The position numbers were made by a program, and so were the translations under genes. 64,000 bases of DNA from Enoplolaimus lenunculus (lineage: Eukaryota > Nematoda > Enoplea > Enoplida > Thoracostomopsidae). How positions within the stretch are numbered: the first letter of the stretch is position 1; each line of letters starts with the position of its first letter. This document shows positions 56,801 to 64,000 of this stretch, piece by piece. The notes under the pieces are model-generated. The model was not told the DNA's origin and made no database searches. It saw only the letters and a list, made by a program, of their open reading frames with translations. The stretch is taken from assembly GCA_030248215.1 (NCBI GenBank), contig JASANG010000356.1:62001-126000 (forward strand), written 5' to 3'.

Positions 56801-59800
56801 CGAATCAATTGGAATCCGTATCCCTAATAAGAGGCCGTAAGCGGATAGAGTCCCTAAACCCTAATTAGAGTCCATAAATGTCAATTAACCCTAATTTTAG
56901 CGCATTAATGACTCTAGGACCAAATAATTTGAGTTCGAAACTTTAAAGCGTACTTAAGTTTTTAAAGTACATTCCTAAGTGCAACCTTGTATTAGCGCTC
57001 AAGCTATTGACACAAGACAAATAAACGTTTTTAATTCAACGTATTGCAGTACCGGATATATATCAGTAACGAAGGGTGGCGGAGCGTGGGTTTAAAATAA
57101 ATAAGAGTCCGTAACCGAATAACAAGGGGTGGTACCCTCTAAAGAGACCAAATAAATATCAGTCCCCCTCTTATTCGGGTACTACAGAAGGGTTTCTGAA
57201 CTGATTCAAGGTACGGCTTCGATAATAGTTAGGCTAAAAGCATCGTGGTTACGTTTAAATTTTCAGCTAATGCTGGTACTGGTGCACGCTTACCTTACAG
57301 AACAACGATTTAACGTATACTATTGCTTTTTGAGAATTTTATGTAAAATTACCTAGCTAATAGTTAACAAATACGCTTTGTCTAGTTTATTGTTAACAAC
57401 AAATGTTTTTTAAGTTGTCGCCAGTCTTAAACCATTTTTTTATTTTTAACATCCACACTTGAACTGGGAAAAATCCACCATAAAATTCATTAAGGAATTG
57501 CTGAAAGAGGGTTCATAAAGATAATTTAAATGGTTAATGCAATAATATTAGTTAAAAACAATCGCAAACTGTAGCAGGCGAACAATATGCACACGTTGTA
57601 AACTGGTTGACTTACCCCGTATAGTAGTGGTTCCAGGTTCCCCGAATGAAGAAGTAACCGCTGTAGCATATGACAAAAGAGTGCTTTTAAATAAAATATT
57701 ACCTCCTGGTATGCAAGCTTATATATTGAAACTATAAAACAACGAAAACTGCACCAATGGAAGAGTTGCGTCCACATTCCGACGATGCTTTCGCTTTAGA
57801 AACATCTATATAATTAATGCTGTAATGCCCCCCAGGCGTATTTTGGGCAACGTTCCGATTGTTCTGTGAACGGAAAATTTGTATGCAGATTGTTGTGCTT
57901 TCGTTAACTGTTGCGCATTGCGCAAAGCCGGCTGACTAGTACAATTTATTTAGTAACGCTACCGCTAAGCTTATACGTTAGAATACATTCGTCGTCCATT
58001 AGGCGTGTGCGTAAAAGCAAGTCTATCCCTGCGCCTACTGTATTGCTGTCCTGCGAGTAAACCGAAACAATATTCCCTGTGACTTCTGAACGCAAAACAT
58101 TTTACATGATTTTTCCCGTGAAAAATGCGCTGACCCGATCGCTGAATCACCACAGATAAGAGGCAGGGTATCCAAGAAAGGCATGCTGCTCTGAGATACA
58201 TATATTTTTCAAGTTTTTACCTTAAAGGCCTTATACAGTTAAACATTTTTATACCACAGCTGCATCGCATGATGCAATACGTTATGTTTATGCAATTATA
58301 GAGTCGGTTGAAGAAACTGAACGTAGAGAAACAGACTGGTAACAAGTGAAACTAAAACAATCCGTTCCCGTTAGGCTGAGTCGCTGTGGCACCAAAATGG
58401 GCAACATATTCGGCAATAAACCAAGTTTGGGCATAAGGCCAATATATAGAACAGAGCCGTGACAGTAGTATAAACATATTCCTAAGCCTAAGCCTACGCG
58501 TAAGAATAACTTTATACCTTAGCCTAAACTAAGCAAAAAATTAGTCCAAGCTTAAGTTTACTCTATTGTAGTCCTGCAGAAAAACGTTCCGCCCCTGATC
58601 TTTACATAAGCAGGGCATAGTATACGTTTTCTTAAATTATCTGCGTTGTTCTGGGAATTTTTTTGAAACTATGTATCCAGCGTTTTTAATTTTAATAAAA
58701 TAATATTTATTTGACTTTCTAGAAATTTATCAGATGCTGTAATTGAAGTAAGCCTGATGTGTAAAACGTGAAAACGTACGCAACCGGTTGCTAAAAACTT
58801 AACTAAGTTAATTTGCTTAAGTGGGGGTCTCCATTATGAGTCTCAATCAATAACACTCCCTATCTCTAATAAGAGCCCGTAAGCGGATAGAGTCCCCAAA
58901 CCCGAATTAGAGCACATAAATGACCATTATCCTTAACTATAGTGCATAAATGATTCCAGGACCAAATAAAGTTGAGTTCGAAATTTTAAAACATACTTAA
59001 GTATTGAAAGTACATTCCTGAATATAACCTTGCGTTATTGCTCTAACTTGATACAAAACAACCGTTTAATTCAACGGATAGTTCCAATACCGGATATATA
59101 TCAGTATAGAAGAGTGACGGAGGCCAGGCTAAATATAAATCACAGTCCGTAACCTAATAACCGTGGGAGTACCGTTTGAAGAGGCCATCAGTCCTCCTCT
59201 TATTCGGGTCCCTACAGTGGGTGACTGACGAGTCCTGCGCCTGTGGGACACGCACCACTGTCAATCCCCAACTGTGATCTGAGGGTGAACTCATTATGAT
59301 GCCGTGCAATTAGCGATTAAACATTAGACCAGCCGGGGATCGAACCCGGGCCTATCGCTTGCTAGCCAAACATGCTACCCAAAACACCACTGGCCCAAGA
59401 CACCACAAGGCCAGCTGGACCATAATATTTCAGCATTGTGCACAAATATGCATACCTATACGGTAACAGTCCATGATGACTAACAGGGTATGCTACCATA
59501 GTGTATCCAGGGCGCCGCACGTCAAAAAAATTTTGTTTACAGATTGATATGCGGTGCCATGCTTCAATACACGTGCATTAAGGTAGGCTGATGAACGGTG
59601 ACAGAAGACGGACGGCGCCGTACGGCATTAAAAGTATAGTTCCACCCTTAGGCGCTGGGTTTTGTACGGTTTAGGCCGAAGCGCATTTCTACAATTGGTC
59701 TGAATTGTTGGAAAAGCGAAGCACATGCTGGTATTGGTGTATTTTATTCAATGTTATATTTAAGCAAGCTGCATGCTCATGTCTAGAGCCATCATCGGCT

Positions 59801-62800
59801 TGAGATGGGAGATAGTTTAATTAAAGCTCCAAAACTAAAAGAATGAAAGCTGCTGAACGGAAAATTCAATGAAAATTTTTTTTACCATAATCCGAAACTG
59901 ATTGGAAAATTTTCAAGTCTGATGAGAACTGATAAATGATGTAAAGATTATTCAACTTCGGTTCAATTTTTTTTCACAAAAGTATCCGCATAGCCTTTGA
60001 TGTCACAGTTAATAAGACGTTTGCTCGTTTGTGTTCCGGGCCAATGTAAAGAACAGGAGCGGAACAGCGTTATACGCATATTTCTACGCCTAAGCCTAAG
60101 CGTAAGAATGAGCATATTTCTAATTTTAAGCCTAAGCCTTTGCCAAGCAAAAAATTTAGTTTAAAGGTTAAGCTTACTCTTTTTTAGTCGTACAGAAAAA
60201 TGTTCCGCCCCTGATCTTTACATGGGCCAGGTTCCGTATGCAAATATTTTAATTATGCGACACCACATTCTTGCTTTATACCAACTGATAACCAACAGCG
60301 AATTGTCAGAGATTAGTAAGTTTACTTCGAATTTAAAAATATTTTCTCTTTACTTTGTCGTTATATTTTTTATCGTTTTTAGGTTTAATAAAGTTTCTTT
60401 TCAACTCTACTGCATTAAGATATTGGGCCGACGTATAGTACAGGGCCGTAACAGTAGTACAACCATATTCCGAAGACCTAAGCCTAAGTATAACAATGGG
60501 CTTATACGTAAGCTTAAACCTAAGCCAGGCCCTAAGTCTAAGCAAAAAACATTGTGTAAAGCTTAAGTTTACTCTATTGCAGTCCCGCAGAAAAACGTTC
60601 CGCCGTTCCTGATCTTTACATGAGCCAGATATTGGAACTAGAGTGTTTTACAAGCAGCCGGCTATTTGCTAAATGTCGCATGAGATACCCAAAAAATAGG
60701 ACCTCCGAAGTGTAAAATGACAATAATTTTACCCTAATAAATATATAGTTCATTTGTGTAAGGTGTAGGCACGACTTGAATAGTTTAAATTAAACGAATA
60801 GAGTTTATGCTATGTAAAAGTTGCTAGTTCAAAGCGGAATTACAGCTTGAGTTGCCCAACTCTCACTGACGAACTTACAGAATATTTTATCTCAATTATG
60901 ACTCGGTGCAATTTTTGAGTTGGCAGGAAGTTTTTTAACTGCGGCCCTAAAACTGTTCAATGATAACTGAGACCGTTGGTACTTACCGATATCTTCAGTT
61001 GATTGAATTCCGTGTGAGCGAACCACTGTCTCAACGAGTTGTTTCAATCCAGCTCTTAAAATAATTGAATCAACTGAGATTGAAAATCTAAATTACACAG
61101 TTGAACGAATGAATTTGTTCAAAACTACTGGTGATCATTGAAATGTATGATTTTGAACGAAACAGCTAACAGCGCATCAATAATTTTGTTGAGCAAATTA
61201 ATACCAAGGTACAAATTTAGCCGTTTGTTGTGCAATTAAAATTCCAACTCGATCCAGTCTGCAGCCAAGGTTATCTACAACCGGGATCAAAATCATGTCA
61301 CAATCAGAATCTTAATTAGAATTACAGTTTTTTGTTCGCCAGAACAACAGTTAAATTCAGAACCGAAATTTAAAATTTCGTTTTTGTTGCGCTAAAAAAT
61401 GATAATTTGAAATTAAGTTTGACTCGTTTGCTTAACAAAGTTAAATACTGCAAATTTCAAACTGACAATACATTAATAAACCATTTTCACTAACCTGTTT
61501 TCTTCACCTTCGAGCATTTTGCGATAAATTGCAATTTCTGCGTCCAGCGTTTGTTTTGTATCGAGTAACATTTGCAGTTCAACCATTAACGCTTGACATT
61601 CTTCCCGCATTTTGCGAATTTGTGCGTCACGATCGTTCAACGCCGATTCGTACTGACGCTGATCGTCTTCGAGTTGATACGACAGCTCTTGGACTTGTTT
61701 CTCGAGCAGTGTGTTCTGAAAATACTACATGGATTGAAATCATTTTCAACGTTTTACAACTAAGGCACACATTCTAAATACGTATCACCACTTAGGGTTG
61801 CGCTATACTTGTCGTACAGCGCCGTCCGTCACCCGTACAGCGCAGTGTGTTGTCGTCGTTCACCATACGGCATGGTATGTGAGTAATTTGCATACGATAC
61901 CGCACCGTGACACATGGTTACGGATGGCGCCGCACGGGTGACGGATGGCGCCGCACGGGTGACGGATGGCGATGTACGGGTGACGGATGGCGCCGTACGG
62001 GTGACGGATGGCGCCGCACGAGCGACGGACGGCGCGCACAGGTTGGTGACTTGTAATTCGGGTTTGAACTTTTAATTTGTCCCGTTTTTGCTTGTAAATA
62101 TCTGCTGTAAACAAAACAAGTCGTCAAGAGTGGTCGCCTCCCCCGGCGACCTAACTTGGAATCTATGACCAAATAGCGATAGGTTTCCAAACTGACGAAC
62201 TTGTCCAATAGCGTACGTCCACCTTCTCGTTTGCTTTGTTCGCGAAATTTAATTGCTAGCTTTACACGCAAAGCAAAGGCGGATGAAATGAACTTTTCAG
62301 TGTTTTCTGATTTAATAGAATTTGGTATTTGCTGTATTATGCTATGGTTCTTGTAACGCTACCAGGAGACAAGTAGTCGTCCTATATAAAGAACCGACCG
62401 AAATGCTACCGAATTAGCGAAATACAAACGTAACATCACTAAAATATTAACACGTATATGACGGACCTGCACCCAGTGAGCGATCAGGGGGCTTAGCCTG
62501 GCTAAAGTTTTACGGCCCCCTTGAAAATCTTCAACCTCGCTTGTACGTCATGGGTAAACTCGAAAGTGCTCCTTAAAATCGTAGCCATTCGAACAAGGTG
62601 AGCTGGCTACAGTCCAACTTACTCGGCCTTCTAAATCGCCAAGTTTGCCTCGCAAATCAGTCAGTTGTGTTCGTAAACGTTTCACTTCTTCTTTCGAAAA
62701 CGATGTTTCCATTGCCGAGCGTTGTGTGGCAGTTTGAACTTCTTGCACCTAAAAAACAAAAAACTTATTTTGAGAAACACCCCGTCACAGGAAGCACCAT

Positions 62801-63430
62801 TTTTTCTTACTGAAAGTTGATCATTATGAAATATTATTTAAATATTGAATAAAGTTTTGTGGAAAAAAACTAAAATATTAATATACAAAGAACCTGTTAC
62901 GAAATTTGTTGCTAAATAATAGCCTAAAAACCTGTAAAGCATTATTATCCCAGTCATACATTGTGTATCATCCGAGCAGCTGAGTGCAAACTGTGTGGAT
63001 GAAATAATACATAATGCGCATTGTTTAACAATTATTACGCGTACGCACATACAAAATCTCCAAACGTGTCAGCCCCGTTCGGGTCCGACGTCAAGCCGAT
63101 AGCCGAGAGGCGTGGTAAACGCTGACCATCTCAAAATCCTACGTTTGAGTAATAGGAATATCAGATGGAACATGAAAAATACCAAAAACAAAACGATAAT
63201 TTTAATCAAATTAAATTTTAGACAAAATTCATGTCTAAAGCTTAGATCAATTGCAAACTTTGGAATACCTTTAGCTTGTACCACGACTCCATATCAGTTT
63301 TGTTGGCAGCTGTAATTGTGTCGTATTCATCTCGAATATCTCGAATTGCAAGCGCTAATTCGTTACGGAAAAATTCACGATTTTCCGCTGTTGTATCGCG
63401 GCTGGCTAGCGCTTGAAGTTCTTTGATTTC
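50840..63430 (-). CDS. Cytoplasmic intermediate filament protein, nematode IFA/IFB type (C-terminal part)
   Basis: Structural filament protein of epithelia and hemidesmosomes in nematodes. Exons in the window: 63269-63430, 62623-62748, 61495-61715, 60987-61054, 53324-53457, 52841-52948, 51552-51671 and 50840-50881. All phases fit, 326 codons. The head and coil 1 lie beyond the right edge. Exons 1-3 are coil 2 ([40 protein letters not shown]) and end with the rod signature [14 protein letters not shown]. Exon 4 is the linker [15 protein letters not shown]. Exons 5-8 form a lamin-tail domain: [55 protein letters not shown] and [20 protein letters not shown]. It ends [14 protein letters not shown]. 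There is no CaaX box and no nuclear signal in the tail, so it is cytoplasmic, not a lamin. The 7.5-kb intron between exons 4 and 5 holds many repeats and the candidate exon at 56.2-56.6 kb. Confidence 0.95.
50991..51179 (+). mobile_element. TTAGGC-array MITE in intermediate filament intron
   Basis: GCCAATGTATACAACAGGGCCG start, CCTAAG arrays, CTTAAGCTTACTCTATTGCAG block, GATCTTTACATGGGCC end. Confidence 0.8.
51768..51987. mobile_element. MITE-like repeat with CCGTATTCTCAA(A)TG termini, copy 1
   Basis: Starts CGCTATTCTCAAATGCATGTAGCAC and ends, inverted, GATGCTCAACACAATTGAGAATACGG. Related pairs of ends occur at 52066-52260 and near 37290-37495, 55630-56010 and 56110-56170. Confidence 0.5.
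52066..52260. mobile_element. MITE-like repeat with CCGTATTCTCAA termini, copy 2
   Basis: GCCGTATTCTCAATTGCAAGC left, ATCACCAACTGTTGACAGATGC and GCGAATGCA right. Borders approximate. Confidence 0.45.
52462..52645 (+). mobile_element. TTAGGC-array MITE, well preserved
   Basis: GACCCATGTATAGATCAGGGCCGG start and CCGGTACTGTTCTATACGTACATGGGTC end, with five CCTAAG units in a row between. Lies in an intermediate filament intron. Confidence 0.85.
54011..54182 (-). mobile_element. MITE with CCGGAGCAG termini, copy 3
   Basis: AGAGCCGGAGCAGTCACCCC start and CCTACCCTAGCCTGCTCCAGCACTC end. Reverse orientation relative to 15078-15220. Confidence 0.7.
55082..55182 (+). repeat. G-free A/C low-complexity run ending in 13 C
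   Basis: About 100 bp composed of A, C and a few T, with AACACAAAACCCC repeats and a terminal poly(C). Similar in kind to 42283-42380. Either a simple repeat or assembly noise. Confidence 0.7.
56149..56573 (-). CDS. Candidate alternative tail exon inside the intermediate filament gene
   Basis: A 141-codon frame on the same strand as the host gene, preceded by a good acceptor (CATTCTTCAG at 56574 onward). The acceptor leaves two bases before the first full codon, exactly the phase needed by the donor of the upstream filament exon at 60987. The joined product would run [15 protein letters not shown] and continue with a Ser/Pro/Glu-rich segment ([54 protein letters not shown]). It then either stops at 56149 or splices at CCT/GTAGGC (56200). 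The phase at 56200 does not fit the next filament exon, so it would be a terminal exon or belong to another gene. Composition is coding-like and GC-richer than the intron. No family recognised. Confidence 0.45.
56744..57187 (+). mobile_element. Element with CTGTATTGACCCGAATAAGAGG termini, complete
   Basis: Termini CTGTATTGACCCGAATAAGAGGGGG and inverted CCCCCTCTTATTCGGGTACTACAG. The interior has GTAAGCGGATAGAGTCC, GAGTCCATAAATGTCAATTA and GGATATATATCAGT. 444 bp, no ORF. Confidence 0.8.
58437..58610 (+). mobile_element. TTAGGC-array MITE
   Basis: GGCCAATATATAGAACAGAGCC start, short CCTAAG array, CGTTCCGCCCCTGATCTTTACAT end. Confidence 0.8.
58819..59217 (+). mobile_element. Element of the GACCCGAATAAGAGG family, left end missing
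   Basis: From GTGGGGGTCTCCATTATGAG, the interior matches 56744-57187 (CGTAAGCGGATAGAGTCC, GGACCAAATAA, GGATATATATCAGT) and it ends CCTCCTCTTATTCGGGTCCCTACAG. The first 20-30 bp of the family are absent. Confidence 0.75.
59326..59396 (-). tRNA. tRNA-Ala(AGC)-like gene or pseudogene
   Basis: 71 nt. The acceptor stem GGGCCAG/CTGGTCT pairs with wobbles, including G3-U70, the alanine identity pair. D arm GTGT-TTTGGGTA-GCAT, anticodon loop CTAGCAA with AGC, T arm CCGGG-TTCGATC-CCCGG perfect. The anticodon stem TTTGG/GCGAT has two mismatches, so it is probably a pseudogene or a diverged copy. Confidence 0.45.
60038..60229 (+). mobile_element. TTAGGC-array MITE
   Basis: GGGCCAATGTAAAGAACAGGAGCGG start, CCTAAG arrays, GTTCCGCCCCTGATCTTTACATGGGCC end. 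Well preserved, intronic in the filament gene. Confidence 0.85.
60425..60627 (+). mobile_element. TTAGGC-array MITE
   Basis: GGCCGACGTATAGTACAGGGCCG start, CCTAAGCCTAAG and CCTAAGTCTAAGC arrays, CTGATCTTTACATGAGCC end. Lies 360 bp from filament exon 4. Confidence 0.8.
61917..62040. repeat. 21-bp GC-rich tandem repeat
   Basis: About six units of GGTGACGGATGGCGCCGCACG with TAC/CAC variation. It lies in the filament intron between 61715 and 62623. Related single units, inverted, occur at 61822-61840 and 59600-59625, suggesting the array grew from part of a dispersed element. Minus frames through it are open only because the period is a multiple of three. Confidence 0.85.
62484..62615 (+). mobile_element. 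MITE of the GGCCCGTAGCC family abutting a splice donor
   Basis: GATCAGGGGGCTTAGCCTGGC start, GAAAATCTTCAACCTCGCTTGTACG core, GAGCTGGCTACAGTCC end. The right end is 7 bp from the donor (62622) of the filament exon at 62623-62748. Confidence 0.7.
62880..63170 (+). mobile_element. Diverged TTAA-type MITE with tRNA-like module
   Basis: ACAAAATCTCCAAACGTGTCAGCCCCGTTCGGGTCCG and TAGCCGAGAGGCGTGGTAAACGC, then AAAATCCTACGTTTGAGT, follow the family order. Termini cannot be fixed. It lies in the first filament intron of the window. Confidence 0.5.
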
Positions 63431-64000
63431 CTAAAAACATTTCCCACGTTTACTGCTGCGACCCAATGATTTGTAATTTGCTCCAATTAGCACAATAATT
63501 TGCTTTTCATTCAAACAATTAAGATTAACGACGCAGTGCAATTGTTTTTGAAATCCTAGTTAAGTACGACATAGTACTTAGGACGTGATAAGCGATTGAT
63601 ATTTTACATGTAATTACCAGCTAAGTCATATAACTTTAGTCTAATTGAAATTGTGATCTCACAACGCCTCCTTAATATATATGAAAACTAATGGCTTTCT
63701 TGTTATGACAATGCGTACATTTGGCGGTTATTTGTTTTCGCACAAAAATTTAAGTGTTTGGTTAAGTAGACGACTTAAGTAATTAATTTATTATAACTTA
63801 AGTAAATACTTAAGAGTAAGATTACAGAAACCCAGCGACGATTTACTGATTCATAAACAAATCACAGAGTTGGTATGCGGCAGAGTATTCCGCAATGCAG
63901 CTTTATTTCAAAGTTCGAAATGCAGTTTTATACCAATTTAATTGTAAAGATAAAAAACATTTTAATGCGTATGCAACAAACTGTACAGAAAATTTTAAAA
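63431..64000. other. Intron of the intermediate filament gene up to the window edge
   Basis: Upstream of the acceptor at 63431-63432 (minus-strand TTTTTAG). A+T-rich and without further exon signals. The exon encoding the preceding coil segment must lie beyond 64000. Confidence 0.6.

Noticed and set aside
61860-62271. Minus ORFs with repeated [10 protein letters not shown] or IRHPCGA units inside the filament gene
   Set aside because: They come from the 21-bp tandem repeat in an intron. The filament exons on either side join without them.
1-64000. Retroelement or virus-derived coding sequence
   Set aside because: No reverse transcriptase, integrase, protease, capsid or envelope-like frame was recognised. 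The small CPNC-bearing ORF at 5415-5660 is too short and isolated to count.
1-64000. CRISPR arrays or bacterial operons
   Set aside because: Regular short repeats here are minisatellites or MITE arrays, and all supported genes are spliced animal genes.

Overview
The window is intron-rich animal DNA, A+T-rich, with compact exons of about 40-490 bp separated by long repeat-filled introns. The strongest lineage clue is the cytoplasmic intermediate filament gene at the right end. Its coil 2 end, linker and lamin-tail domain read like nematode IFA/IFB proteins. Dispersed arrays built on TTAGGC, the nematode telomere unit, point the same way. I infer a nematode or close relative with a fairly large genome, perhaps an enoplean. 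The species cannot be named from the sequence.

Five host genes are supported by spliced models whose exon phases all agree except where noted. (1) 7.75-9.95 kb, minus: Mediator subunit MED19, complete, 5 exons, 201 aa. (2) 14.87-30.99 kb, plus: FAM184-like long coiled-coil protein, 23 exons, 1326 aa, with one GC-AG intron and an antisense tRNA-Ser(AGA) gene in its last intron. (3) 34.84-43.72 kb, plus: SLC36/PAT-type proton-coupled amino acid transporter, 9 exons, 488 aa. (4) 45.18-47.66 kb, minus: F-box protein with a leucine-rich C-terminal part, about 306 aa, with a GC-rich 20-bp minisatellite in its second intron. (5) 50.84-63.43 kb, minus: the C-terminal 326 codons of a cytoplasmic intermediate filament gene whose 5' exons lie beyond the right edge. 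A coding-like exon at 56.2-56.6 kb, inside an intron of gene 5, may be an alternative tail.

Much of the rest is small non-autonomous elements: a terminal-inverted-repeat family with internal TTAGGC-like arrays (at least 14 copies); a TTAA-flanked piggyBac-like MITE carrying a tRNA-like module; a foldback element; families with CCCGAATAAGAGG, GGCCCGTAGCC and CCGGAGCAGGCTAG termini; and tRNA-derived SINE pieces. I saw no reverse transcriptase, transposase, capsid or envelope reading frame, no rRNA and no CRISPR array. The five genes have unrelated functions (transcription, cytoskeleton or centrosome, transport, ubiquitin ligation, cytoskeleton), so no joint pathway is implied.

Coordinates were worked out by hand from the sequence. 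Host exon borders should be good to the base where phases agree. Repeat borders are approximate to a few bases.
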